Program-made: the position numbers and the translations under genes | Assembly: GCA_036496605.1 (NCBI GenBank) | Contig: DASXKV010000042.1 | Location: 1 to 60,786, forward strand | Source of the DNA: Gemmatimonadaceae bacterium | Lineage (GTDB): Bacteria > Gemmatimonadota > Gemmatimonadetes > Gemmatimonadales > Gemmatimonadaceae | Length of the DNA: 60,786 nt | Direction: 5' to 3' | Shown here: piece after piece, positions 1 to 7,491 of the stretch | How the letters are laid out: each line of letters opens with the position of its first letter | Position numbering within the stretch: position 1 is the stretch's first letter | Notes under the pieces: generated by a model | What the model saw: only the letters and a program-made list of their open reading frames with translations | The model's database searches: none | Told to the model about the DNA's origin: nothing

Positions 1-393
1 CTGGTCGGCGCCGGCGACGGTGCCGAGCGTCCAGCGTTCCTGCGCAACGCCGTCCGCGTTCGTGTTCGACGAGCCGGCAAAGACGCTTCCTCCACCAGCC
101 GTGACGTGGAAGTTGACTGCCTGGCCTTGAACCGGCGTCCCGTTTGCGTCGACCACGCGGACGACGAGCGCGGTTCCGAGCTCTTGCCCGACGACACCCG
201 ACTGCGCGTCGCCCGAGACGATGACGACCTTCGAGGGAGGGCCAGCTTGGTGAGGTCCAGTCGATGAGTCTTTGCTGCAGGCTGGCAACGCGAGGAGGAG
301 AGTTGCCAGCGCGATGCGGCCCAGGCGATACGCCAAGGTTGCCCAATGCTTGCCAGGCAAGGTGAAACGGTGCTGCGCATGTAGGTGCATCAT
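1..393 (-). CDS. Partial Ig-like-domain lipoprotein (N-terminal part)
   Basis: The minus-strand frame is open from the window edge to ATG codons at 393 and 390, giving 131 visible residues; the C-terminus lies beyond position 1. The N-terminus has a basic stretch, a hydrophobic segment and a lipobox-like LPAC, so it is probably an exported lipoprotein. The rest (SGDAQSGVVGQELGTALVV, then VDANGTPVQGQAVNF and ending near GVAQERWTLGTVAGADQ) matches the first beta-sandwich of bacterial Ig-like (Big_1-type) domains, which are usually repeated in surface proteins. The specific role is unknown. It could belong to the chromosome or to the island that starts just upstream of it. Confidence 0.75.
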   Translation of the reverse strand, partial: MMHLHAQHRFTLPGKHWATLAYRLGRIALATLLLALPACSKDSSTGPHQAGPPSKVVIVSGDAQSGVVGQELGTALVVRVVDANGTPVQGQAVNFHVTAGGGSVFAGSSNTNADGVAQERWTLGTVAGADQ

Positions 394-519
394 TTGGGAT
401 CCTGCTCAGCGACAGCGGCAGCGAGGTGCCTCCGCGAAAACCGGCGCGCTAGTGCAACCTCGATATCGCGGAGACTCTATTAAAACGGCCGTTTCCTGAA
501 GCCGCCAGGACCGTGCCGT

Positions 520-547
520 ATGGTGGGGGCAGTCCCTCCCCCACCAT
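520..547. terminator. Hairpin, possible terminator
   Basis: Perfect 10-bp inverted repeat (ATGGTGGGGG / CCCCCACCAT) with an 8-nt loop, 9 bases beyond the stop of the minus-strand operon that ends at 556. There is no T-tract on either side, so it may terminate weakly or be a processing hairpin. Confidence 0.45.
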
Positions 548-555
548 ATCGACCT

Positions 556-879
556 TCACATGAGCTGCGGCGGCTCGAGAATGCTCCCCTCTCCGCGCGA
601 CTCGATGTCGACCGCTCTCCAGAGTCGTGCGGAGACGCGCTCGATGTCCGCTTCGTTCACGGCGACGCCTTCACCGAGGCGCTGGCCTTGTGGCCCGCAC
701 GCGACGAAGAGACGTCGACCGCTCAGGTCGAGGTAGGGAGCTTCGATCACGGTGTTACGATATAACCCATCTGGGCCCGGCTCCGGCGTGGGCGGGGTGG
801 CGGCATTGGCGTGCGCGCCGCCATGGAGCTTGCTCGAGCGCGACGCAGCACCCCTCGGGAATTGAAGGACGCGCGTCAT
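556..879 (-). CDS. Hypothetical protein, third gene of island operon
   Basis: A 107-residue protein whose ATG overlaps the stop of the preceding gene (ATGA at 876-879), so translation is probably coupled. The N-terminal third is rich in Ala, Gly and Pro and looks disordered; the second half (LYRNTVIEAPYLDLSGRRLF and following) looks folded. No family is recognised and there is no signal peptide or membrane segment. It is the last gene of the 1915-to-556 transcription unit and is followed by a hairpin. Confidence 0.6.
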   Translation of the reverse strand: MTRVLQFPRGAASRSSKLHGGAHANAATPPTPEPGPDGLYRNTVIEAPYLDLSGRRLFVACGPQGQRLGEGVAVNEADIERVSARLWRAVDIESRGEGSILEPPQLM

Positions 880-1445
880 GGCCGCACCTCCTGCATGCCG
901 TACCGGTCCCGAAGGGTGATTAACCAGTGAAGCGCCTCCGCTTGCAGCGTGCGGTCACCCGTGGTATGGACGCGGAGCACGAGTCGCCCCTCCGCATTTC
1001 GTAGATCCAGCGTGAGTGCGTCGTCACCTGGGCAGAGGGCATAGAAGCCACTGACACCAGGCGCGATCGGTTCGCCATCGCGTTCGGGGGTCCCGTGCTC
1101 GTTCGTTCGGCACTCCCACCCAAGTGACGGGTCACTCTTGGGCCCTTGGCCACAACCGAGTAGCTCATTCGCATAGTCGCGGCGCTCCTTCTTGAGTGCC
1201 GCTCTTTGAAACCGATTGCGCTCGTCGATATCAGGGATCTGGCGCGCCCGCGCTTCGATCTCACTCAGCCGAATAAGGCACTCGGCGTTGACGCCATCCA
1301 ACGATTTCTGCACCTTGGCGTCCCGACTGCCACGCAGCTCATCCAGGAACTGACCATACTGCCTAACGGTAGATCGCGCCTGTTCGTCAGGAGGCAGAGT
1401 GATCGTCCGCACGGGCGCGGCGAGCAGTTGCTGGCGACGCGGCAT
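876..1445 (-). CDS. Hypothetical protein, second gene of island operon
   Basis: A 189-residue soluble protein. The N-terminal half is charged and probably helical or coiled-coil (about residues 20-90, rich in Arg, Glu and Asp). The C-terminal half contains GFYALCPGDDALTLDLRN and ends in a helical ALHWLITLRDRYGM segment. Its ATG overlaps the upstream stop by one base and its stop overlaps the next ATG, so the three genes form one translationally coupled operon under the XRE operator region. No known family is recognised. Confidence 0.65.
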   Translation of the reverse strand: MPRRQQLLAAPVRTITLPPDEQARSTVRQYGQFLDELRGSRDAKVQKSLDGVNAECLIRLSEIEARARQIPDIDERNRFQRAALKKERRDYANELLGCGQGPKSDPSLGWECRTNEHGTPERDGEPIAPGVSGFYALCPGDDALTLDLRNAEGRLVLRVHTTGDRTLQAEALHWLITLRDRYGMQEVRP

Positions 1446-1915
1446 TAGCTGGCCCTCCGCACGTCCTGCATGTTCTGGGACGTCTCGGCGAGCGCGCTCC
1501 TGCCTTGCTCCGTTACGGCGAAACGAAGCGCGCAGCGATCGCGGTAGTCGTTCTCGCGCAGCGCCTGACGATGGTCGATCTCGATGAGGTGCCGCTGTGC
1601 ACGGCGCGCTGTTTCAGCGTCGGCGACGTAAACACCGGCCGCGTAGAACATGCCCCACCACGGCTGGCCATCGCGGAAAATGACCGCTCCGTCGAAGGGC
1701 TGATAGAAAGGCGACTGATGGACTGCAGGCGGAATCGCCGCGACACAGATGCGCGCTTGGTCGAAGGCGAGCCGCTGCGCTCTCGCAGACGCGGCAGCCA
1801 TTTCGCGGCGCACGTGCTCGGGCTGTGGGCCGTCAGTCGAGATCGGAAATGCGTTGGGCGCGATCTCGTTGACGCGATCGGCGAGCTCGAGGTCTTGCTC
1901 AGTTGGATCGTGCAT
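1445..1915 (-). CDS. Hypothetical protein, first gene of island operon
   Basis: A 156-residue protein with a strong Shine-Dalgarno (GAGGAGGAG just before ATG 1915), which fixes the start. The middle (HQSPFYQPFDGAVIFRDGQP, WWGMFYAAGVYVADAE) is aromatic and beta-rich; the C-terminal third is helical and basic. It is divergent from the XRE regulator at 2106 and shares the operator region at 2042-2103, so that regulator probably controls it. No function can be assigned from sequence. Confidence 0.65.
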   Translation of the reverse strand: MHDPTEQDLELADRVNEIAPNAFPISTDGPQPEHVRREMAAASARAQRLAFDQARICVAAIPPAVHQSPFYQPFDGAVIFRDGQPWWGMFYAAGVYVADAETARRAQRHLIEIDHRQALRENDYRDRCALRFAVTEQGRSALAETSQNMQDVRRAS

Positions 1916-2041
1916 GGCTCCTCCTCGGTTGCGCCCGAGGCCGGGAGCGCACTACGTTGCGCGTGCAGGCCTTCGGGTCTGTGCGAGGGGCAGTCCGGAG
2001 ACTTTCCAGGGTAGCCGGCTGCCCCTTGGTCATATCTGCGT

Positions 2042-2103
2042 ATTGCCGAATCTAGGCAATACGTCGGCTATTGTCAAGATTCGGCAATTGCCTATATTCG
2101 GCA
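2042..2103. promoter_or_regulatory. Operator array between divergent operon and XRE regulator
   Basis: ATTGCCGAAT (2042-2051) is an exact inverted copy of ATTCGGCAAT (2079-2088). TAGGCAAT (2053-2060) is an exact inverted copy of ATTGCCTA (2087-2094). ATTCGGCA recurs directly at 2096-2103, three bases before the XRE start codon. The AT-rich spacing and position just upstream of both divergent starts fit a repressor-bound, autoregulated double promoter. Confidence 0.75.
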
Positions 2104-2105
2104 GT

Positions 2106-2321
2106 ATGCGACTTCGCGTTGCCGAGATCCTCGATGAGCGCGGAATTACCGCCTACGAATTGGCGCGGCGCTCTGGCGGCCGCATAAGCTTATCAGCCGC
2201 CTATCGCTTCGGCCGAAACGAGTGGAAGTGTTTGTCCGAGGCCGTGCTCGAGGCGCTGTGCGACGTCCTCGACGTGGATCCGGGTGAGTTGCTCGAACGC
2301 GAAAAGAGGAAGCGGCGGTGA
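2106..2321 (+). CDS. XRE-family (Cro/C1-like) DNA-binding regulator
   Basis: A 71-residue single-domain helix-turn-helix protein. The visible pattern is VAEILDERGITAYELARRSG, then a recognition-helix-like stretch (SLSAAYRF), then LSEAVLEALCDVLDVDPGEL, typical of short HTH_26/XRE regulators. The ATG at 2106 is preferred to longer upstream frames because the operator array ends at 2103 and homologous small regulators begin this way. It probably represses itself and the 1915-to-556 operon. Its stop overlaps the GTG of the next gene. Confidence 0.85.
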   Translation: MRLRVAEILDERGITAYELARRSGGRISLSAAYRFGRNEWKCLSEAVLEALCDVLDVDPGELLEREKRKRR

Positions 2322-2569
2322 CAACATGGATTCAGAGCGTGGCTTCGCTGGGCGTCCTTCCATGGTGGTGGGAGATTGTGCGTTCAGTCTTGCCCGGACT
2401 GTTCGCTCTCATCGGCGCGGCCGGCGGCGGCATTTTCGCTTTGCGACGTTACAAGGGTGAGCGGGCAATCGACCGACGTCTCGATTGGCATGAGCGGATC
2501 TGTCGCGCGCTTTATAAGCTGCGTTGGCATCTCGAGGTGTCGCTCAGCCTGGGACGCGCGAGCTCATGA
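2318..2569 (+). pseudogene. Truncated membrane protein remnant
   Basis: A GTG start overlapping the XRE stop gives 83 residues: one N-terminal transmembrane segment (about residues 15-42, PWWWEIVRSVLPGLFALIGA) followed by a basic, helical stretch (RRLDWHERICRALYKLRWHL). The reading frame ends inside an exact 48-bp copy of a helix-turn-helix coding segment (2550-2597) that also occurs at 4508-4555. The natural C-terminus therefore appears to have been replaced by recombination. It may still be made as a small membrane protein co-transcribed with the regulator. Confidence 0.55.
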
Positions 2570-2597
2570 CGCGCTGGGGCGTCGGCCGTGCGACCGT
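2550..2597. repeat. 48-bp exact repeat, copy 1
   Basis: Identical to 4508-4555. It carries the codons for LGTRELMTRWGVGRATVL, the helix-turn-helix of the gene at 4404, but here in a frame that diverges at once on both sides. It is best read as a fragment of a duplicated HTH gene fused to the truncated membrane-protein gene. Confidence 0.9.
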
Positions 2598-2757
2598 CCT
2601 AGCGCGCCGGTTCAGAGCCGATCTTGGTTGGCCACGACTTCCTGATCGGGTCCCTTCGGCCTACGCCGACCAACCGAATATCCCTGAGGTCAAGAGCCAA
2701 CTGCCGTCGGCACTCGCTGACGCTGGCGTGACGCGACAGCACGAGTAGTTTCGCGGC

Positions 2758-2916
2758 ATGTCGACGATCGAGATCGCGTTGGCGCTGGCGCCCGAGGAGT
2801 GGGCGCAGCGGCGTGTGGCTGCGTTGCGATTGACGGCGTCGGAGATCTCGCGCCGGCGCGCAGGTTCGCGTGTGATCGACGTAGTGACTTCCGACCAGGT
2901 ACTCAACGGTGAGTGA
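2758..2916 (+). CDS. Small hypothetical protein (52 aa)
   Basis: An ATG start at 2758 reads 52 codons to a TGA that overlaps the GTG of the next gene (GTGAGTGA). The product is amphipathic and Arg/Ala-rich (APEEWAQRRVAALRLTASE). The tight overlap with the following gene is the main reason to believe it. Function unknown. Confidence 0.5.
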   Translation: MSTIEIALALAPEEWAQRRVAALRLTASEISRRRAGSRVIDVVTSDQVLNGE

Positions 2917-3496
2917 TTTGCCAGCTTGGATCCAGGCCGGCGCTGCTGGCGTTCAGGCGGTCGCGGCGATCACGATTTACGTTGTCACTCGGCAATACGT
3001 GGCCCTTACTCGAGAGCTTGCCGGCGCTGCGAACGAGCAATTGAAACTGAATCGCCTTAGCCAGCTCGCCGAGGATAAGCAGCGTGCTGGCGCACTTCGC
3101 GGCCGGGCAGCGGGCATTGAAGCGCGCGTTAGCGACTTGCCGGAGCAGCCGGACGATACGGCATTCCGCACGCGCGCACTATGGACTGCCGATGAGATTG
3201 ATGGCCTTCAGACTGCAGCAGCTCAGGTTTTCGGATTGGCCGCTGATGCAGCAGGCAAAGCGGCCGTCGAACTGACATGGTTGCGAGACCAAATCCAAGC
3301 GATCAGGGACGTTCCGATCAACATGGGGTACGATTACCCTCGATCCTTCCCAAACGAAGAGTGGCGCACCCGCCGCGCAGCCGCCCTTACGAGCCTCCGT
3401 GAACTCATGCAGCACGCGCTGATCTCTGCCGATCTCGCAGACAGTCAGGGAAAGCAGCTATCAGCTGCGAGCGCATTGCCGGGCAGGAGCGGATGA
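2909..3496 (+). CDS. Hypothetical membrane-anchored coiled-coil protein
   Basis: GTG start overlapping the previous gene; 195 residues. An N-terminal hydrophobic segment (about residues 8-27, AGAAGVQAVAAITIYVVTRQ) would anchor it, followed by a long helical region with the look of a coiled coil (about 28-80). The C-terminal part has YPRSFPNEEWRTRRAAAL and a further helix. This topology of one N-terminal TM plus helical cytoplasmic domain is common in island-encoded proteins of unknown role. No enzyme motif is visible. Confidence 0.6.
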   Translation: MSDLPAWIQAGAAGVQAVAAITIYVVTRQYVALTRELAGAANEQLKLNRLSQLAEDKQRAGALRGRAAGIEARVSDLPEQPDDTAFRTRALWTADEIDGLQTAAAQVFGLAADAAGKAAVELTWLRDQIQAIRDVPINMGYDYPRSFPNEEWRTRRAAALTSLRELMQHALISADLADSQGKQLSAASALPGRSG

Positions 3497-3578
3497 AGGA
3501 TAGCCCTGGCGGATGTGGCGTCGTGTCGCGAACAAAACACCGATCGCCGGTATCGACCGCCGCGCTGTAGCTGAAACC

Positions 3579-3821
3579 ATGATCGAGGTTTGGTGGACGG
3601 ATGACGAGGGCCAGCGCTGGCGCGTGACCGACGTCGTCGCCGAGACGCGAGACGGCAAGCGTGTGCCCTGGCCGGTGCAGCTCGGCGACTCCTACGCGAA
3701 GTGGCGCGTGTTCACGCGAGATGATGGGAGCGCGCGCCGGGTCTATCGATTTCGCGACGAGCAGCACGGCGTGACCGGGCCAACGAGGCGGCGGCAGTTC
3801 CTGGCGAGCGAGCCGCAGTGA
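3579..3821 (+). CDS. Small hypothetical protein
   Basis: ATG 3579 gives 80 residues beginning MIEVWWTDDEGQRWRVTDVV, with an aromatic and charged beta-rich pattern and a basic tail (TRRRQFLASEPQ). An upstream in-frame extension to 3513 is less likely because it is Arg-rich and lacks a ribosome site. It resembles small phage or island proteins that read as single beta-domains, but no family is recognised. Confidence 0.5.
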   Translation: MIEVWWTDDEGQRWRVTDVVAETRDGKRVPWPVQLGDSYAKWRVFTRDDGSARRVYRFRDEQHGVTGPTRRRQFLASEPQ

Positions 3822-3910
3822 AGATGAGAGCGCTCTAATCTTGTACGCCTGGCGAAGCTATCCGCGGCGCCACATGTTTGGGGACCCACCTCATCGGAGT
3901 TCGCTGCAGT

Positions 3911-4417
3911 ATGCGTCGCCGTCTCGCTATCACGTTTCTGCTGCTGCTGGCCGCTTGCGTCCTTCCCCAATACTCGCCACCGGCGCCGGCCGCGCCGCGA
4001 ACCGGCACTACCGTCTCGGCGTCGTTCGGCAAGACGTGGGATTCGATGATCGATGTCTTCGCGGCCCGCAACATCCAGATCAAGACGATCGACCGGGCAT
4101 CTGGCCTCATCGTAGCAGAACGCCAACGGGTCAGCGACGCCAACCCCGATGCGCTCGCTGACTGCGGCACGATGTCAAATGGCGGCGCGCATCTCTATCC
4201 GACTAACGCCGTCTGGAATGTGCTCGTCCGCGGCGACAGTAGTTCAGCAACCGTGAAAGCAACAGTGCGCTTCGCGTGGATCAATTCCGCTGCGGTTTCC
4301 GCACTTCATGTATCCGAGACTGATGCGACAAAGGAATGCGAGTCGCGCGGCGTGTGGGAGAGCGCGCTCGAACAACGCGTGAAGGCAACAGCCGAGGCCA
4401 AAAGTGCTAGCCGATGA
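3911..4417 (+). CDS. Putative lipoprotein
   Basis: The start at 3911 (MRRRLAITFLLLLAAC) gives a classic type II signal peptide with lipobox LAAC and a mature Cys at about residue 16. The mature part (about 150 residues) contains SFGKTWDSMIDVFAARNIQI and SGLIVAERQRVS, a pattern seen in BamC-like or LptE-like small outer-membrane lipoproteins that combine a conditional helix with beta-strands. The assignment is only structural. The end overlaps the GTG of the HTH gene by 14 bases. Confidence 0.65.
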   Translation: MRRRLAITFLLLLAACVLPQYSPPAPAAPRTGTTVSASFGKTWDSMIDVFAARNIQIKTIDRASGLIVAERQRVSDANPDALADCGTMSNGGAHLYPTNAVWNVLVRGDSSSATVKATVRFAWINSAAVSALHVSETDATKECESRGVWESALEQRVKATAEAKSASR

Positions 4418-4682
4418 GCGAGTTCACGTTGGATACGGGAGCGCCCTCGCAGAACTCCGCGCCGCCGCATCGCAACACGAGAGCCAGCTCCAGGCCGCGA
4501 GCTGGCTTGGGACGCGCGAGCTCATGACGCGCTGGGGCGTCGGCCGTGCGACCGTGCTCAGAATCCCGCGCGAGCAGTTGCCGTACCTGGAGTTCGGCTC
4601 GTCGAAGATGCGTCGGTATGCGCCCGACGATGTCGCGCGCTTCGAGGCCGAGCAGAAGTGCCCGGCGCAGGAGAAGGATTAG
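4404..4682 (+). CDS. Excisionase/MerR-like helix-turn-helix protein
   Basis: A GTG start at 4404 gives 92 residues. About residues 34-80 form a winged HTH of the excisionase type: ELMTRWGVGRATVLRI (helix-turn-helix), then LPYLEFGSSKMRRYAPDDVA (wing and final helix). Such proteins bend DNA in excision or act as small regulators. The N-terminal 33 residues are low-complexity. A 48-bp part of this gene is duplicated exactly at 2550-2597. Confidence 0.7.
   Translation: MLADERVHVGYGSALAELRAAASQHESQLQAASWLGTRELMTRWGVGRATVLRIPREQLPYLEFGSSKMRRYAPDDVARFEAEQKCPAQEKD
4508..4555. repeat. 48-bp exact repeat, copy 2 (in HTH gene)
   Basis: Identical to 2550-2597. Here the repeat lies inside an intact HTH gene, so this is the likely source copy. 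Confidence 0.9.
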
Positions 4683-4770
4683 AGCGCTCTCATTTTCGCT
4701 CTCCCTCTCGCGCTGCTCCGGGTCGACAGCGTAGGTTCTCGCGACCGTCGACCCGGAGCTACTCGAGATC

Positions 4771-5541
4771 ATGCCTGATGCGCACGAGGAGTTTTACCGC
4801 AGACAGCGTCAGGAAGATGAGAAAGAGAATGCATTCGCTCGCGAGCTATTCATCCGTGGGGTCGCCTTCATCCTGGATCTTCCAGGCGGGGTAAGCGCGC
4901 TGCTCAGCCGAGCGTTCGGCGAAGCGTCCAGTTATCTGGCGACGAAGCAAACCGGCCAGCTGGCGAGCCGCGTAGAGGACGTCGAAAGTCGTCTCGCTCG
5001 TTATGATGGCGGGTCGACGACGAGAATTAGCGGTGCGCGGGTTCAGCTCCTCGAAGTGACTCTGAACGCTGCGCTCCAGAAAATCTGGGACGGGGTTGAC
5101 TCTGGTGAGGCAATGATAGCGCTGGGTCTCACTCCCGATGAGTATGGTGAGGCCGCGCACGAGCTCGAGGAACTCGGCCTCGTCTACGCGGATCCGAGCG
5201 CGACCCATGCGGCCGGCATTGTTCGCACGCGGATCCGCGAAGCCGCAGCGCTGCAAGTCGGTCCGACGCTACGACCGGATATCGACTGGGAGCGTGACGT
5301 TGCGAAGATCCTGATTTCAATCGTTCGCGATCGCACGGAGGGTTACCAGTTCGCGGTGCAGACCCTCGCTGAAAAGACTGAGATCCCGCCTCCAAGGCTC
5401 AGCCTTCTACTTGATGCGCTCGAAGCGTTAGGTCTGATCGAGGGAGGCGGGCCCGGGAGCTATGAGTTTGGCTCCTTCCATTTCGTTGACCTCACGATAC
5501 GCGGCCGCCGTGTCCTCCGCGGCGACGCCTCCGTCCTCTAG
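4771..5541 (+). CDS. Hypothetical protein with C-terminal winged-helix-like region
   Basis: ATG 4771 gives 256 residues. The N-terminus is acidic and charged (HEEFYRRQRQEDEKENAF), followed by an amphipathic stretch and a helical region (about 55-75). Two helical repeats resemble winged helices: about 110-150 (ALGLTPDEYGEAAHELEELG) and about 195-240 (LAEKTEIPPPRLSLLLDALE, then GLIEGGG). The two similar helix-loop-helix-wing segments suggest a DNA- or protein-binding role. No catalytic motif is seen. It faces the minus-strand pair at 5636-7229. Confidence 0.6.
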   Translation: MPDAHEEFYRRQRQEDEKENAFARELFIRGVAFILDLPGGVSALLSRAFGEASSYLATKQTGQLASRVEDVESRLARYDGGSTTRISGARVQLLEVTLNAALQKIWDGVDSGEAMIALGLTPDEYGEAAHELEELGLVYADPSATHAAGIVRTRIREAAALQVGPTLRPDIDWERDVAKILISIVRDRTEGYQFAVQTLAEKTEIPPPRLSLLLDALEALGLIEGGGPGSYEFGSFHFVDLTIRGRRVLRGDASVL

Positions 5542-5635
5542 CGGCGCGAGACCTGATGCGCAGATGAGACCCGCACAGTCGTTGGAGTTTTGGGCAAAAG
5601 CTGAGCATGTCCTCTGTGGGAGCTAACCCTCTCGA

Positions 5636-6004
5636 CTATTCGGCGCACTGACTTCTGATGGTCTCGGGCGCCGCCTGTCGCGCGTCGTCTCGAACAGCTA
5701 CGACGTTCGCGCGCATAGGCACGATCATCGATCGATACTGGCGCTCCTTGCGCGTTGTCTTCGGATTGTAGCGCGCGAGCCCCCGCTCTGTCCACGCATC
5801 GAACCGCGATCGGAACCACGCGACGCTCTTTCCGGACCGGAGACTTGCCTCACCCTCTGATAGGAATTCTCTATACTCACCACTCGCGTTCTCGATTTCG
5901 CGAAGCATGCGCTCGCGGGCGTCCGCCTCGGCGACGTATCCGTTGCGGCGAAGCATCGCAGCTTCGGCATGATGGTCGCGCAATACTTCCTCGAGAGTCT
6001 TCAT
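5636..6004 (-). CDS. Small helical island protein, paralogue of the gene at 13739
   Basis: A 122-residue protein, fully helical by pattern: EVLRDHHAEAAMLRRNGYVA, FLSEGEASLRSGKSVAWFRS, RFDAWTERGLARYN, then a basic tail. The order and spacing (xxVLxDxxxxAxxLKxxGxxxxAxxxE, then FxxExxxxLxSGxxxxxxRxRFxxWxExGxARYN, then a basic tail) match the product at 13739-14095. The GKSVAWFRSRFDAWTERGLARYN core could be a helix-turn-helix. Only 7 bases separate it from the upstream AlbA_2 gene stop, so the two are co-transcribed. Confidence 0.7.
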   Translation of the reverse strand: MKTLEEVLRDHHAEAAMLRRNGYVAEADARERMLREIENASGEYREFLSEGEASLRSGKSVAWFRSRFDAWTERGLARYNPKTTRKERQYRSMIVPMRANVVAVRDDARQAAPETIRSQCAE

Positions 6005-6011
6005 GGACCTG

Positions 6012-7229
6012 TCAACGCTGGGGTGCAGGGATGCGAGTGCCGTCGTCGTTGTACCACGGCGAGCGCGCGAAGCCCCACGCCTGCCACATCACGTGAAAGA
6101 GCGTCCGCGCCACTGCTGGCGCTTCATCCCAGCCTGAAAGGAGCATCGGTTCGATTGGGACTTCGCCGAGACTGCTCGTCTTTTGCCCTGCTCTTCGCCC
6201 TGAGACGAGCATGACGCCGCTGACTCCGTGCAACCGCAGGCTTACGACAAGTGGCGTAGTGAGCAAGTCCTCAGCCGCGAGCTGTTGAGCTTCATCTAAC
6301 GCATGGAGCACGTCGATCTCGACGCCGAGCCCAGACAGAGAGCGATTTCCTTGGCCATCGCTCTCTGTGTTGTCGATCTGAACGCATTCGATTCCGCTTT
6401 GACGAAGCAACATCGTCCATGCGTGAGCGCCGCCTTCAACGAAAGACCCGTACTCGGCCGCCAACCCATCAAGGCCGATACGAACATTGTTCGTCGTCCA
6501 TCGAAAGGCACTTACATTGTTCCATCGCTGCTGGATCGCTCGAGGGGAAAGATCCATACCGCCGATCGGCGGGAAGAGTGGAATAAGATGAAGTGCGATG
6601 AAGTCTGCGCCTGCGCTTCCCTCCGGTTTCGCTGTGCTTAGAATGTTCGCACGATTCTCTGCGTACTCTCGAATTGCTCCCACGCGTTGCGCGATAACTT
6701 CCCGGGCGCGATCGTAGGCGGTCTCGCTTCTCATCGCGACCTCTCGGATCTGCTGGGCGTTCATCGGATCGTTGGACACCGTCCCGCGCATGTAGAACCG
6801 AGGACGATGGCTCTTCATGGTGATCATGTGCGGAGCTCGCGGACTCGCCGGCACTCGTATCACGTAGAGATAAGTGCCGTCGCCAGTAGGAATCGCTCGG
6901 TGTTGAACGTTCAGTATCCGCTCGTCGACACTGTCGCGGAGCAGATTCGTTACAGTCAGCTCGATGCGATCAGGCTGGAGCGGCATACCGCGAAGGTCGA
7001 CGATTAGCCCGCGGTCTTCGCCCTCTCCCTCGACGGCGCCGTAGAGGATCGTCCCGCCCGAAGCATTTGCCATCGCGGTGACGTCCTGAAGGAGATCGAG
7101 CTTGCCAGAGTCGCTCACGTCGAGAACCTCCTTGTAGTCGAGCGTCCGATCCTCGCGCACTCGGCGTTCGATCATGTTCCGCGCGTGCTCAACCTTCAGT
7201 TCCGTGATGGGTACGGTGCGGATTGGCAT
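6012..7229 (-). CDS. AlbA_2 / Schlafen-like domain protein
   Basis: 405 residues. About residues 20-150 match the AlbA_2 (Schlafen AlbA_2, formerly AAA_4) fold: TLDYKEVLDVSDSGKLDLLQ, DVTAMANASGGTILYGAVEG, and later FYMRGTVSNDPMNAQQIREV. Family members bind nucleic acid or ATP and are frequent in mobile islands, sometimes in anti-phage loci. The C-terminal 200 residues are not recognised; they include WNNVSAFRWTTNNVRIGLDG and may form a separate sensor. The gene is preceded by a perfect 12-bp inverted repeat. A defence role is only a possibility. Confidence 0.75.
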   Translation of the reverse strand: MPIRTVPITELKVEHARNMIERRVREDRTLDYKEVLDVSDSGKLDLLQDVTAMANASGGTILYGAVEGEGEDRGLIVDLRGMPLQPDRIELTVTNLLRDSVDERILNVQHRAIPTGDGTYLYVIRVPASPRAPHMITMKSHRPRFYMRGTVSNDPMNAQQIREVAMRSETAYDRAREVIAQRVGAIREYAENRANILSTAKPEGSAGADFIALHLIPLFPPIGGMDLSPRAIQQRWNNVSAFRWTTNNVRIGLDGLAAEYGSFVEGGAHAWTMLLRQSGIECVQIDNTESDGQGNRSLSGLGVEIDVLHALDEAQQLAAEDLLTTPLVVSLRLHGVSGVMLVSGRRAGQKTSSLGEVPIEPMLLSGWDEAPAVARTLFHVMWQAWGFARSPWYNDDGTRIPAPQR

Positions 7230-7240
7230 TCGAGAAATTT

Positions 7241-7270
7241 ACCCACAGCGTTACTCCGAACGCTGTGGGT
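7241..7270. promoter_or_regulatory. Perfect 12-bp inverted repeat between divergent genes
   Basis: ACCCACAGCGTT (7241-7252), a 6-base spacer, then AACGCTGTGGGT (7259-7270). It begins 12 bases upstream of the AlbA_2 start at 7229 and lies 48 bases before the Cys-rich gene start at 7318. It is either an operator for a dimeric repressor or an RNA hairpin in the leader of one gene. Confidence 0.7.
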
Positions 7271-7491
7271 GAGTCGAGTGGATAAGCGAGTTCTCACCCG
7301 ACGAAGACGGCTGGAGAATGCCGTACAGCGAAGCTGCGATCACCAGTCGGCAGTGCACGGCAGCTCGAGAGGATGGTAACAACTGTCGCGCCTGGGCCTG
7401 CTGGGATGACCCTGAGCAGCGATTGTCAACACCGGAATAGAATTGCGCACTTTCACCGGGAAGAATTGCACACTTGGGGTCGGGGGCGAGC

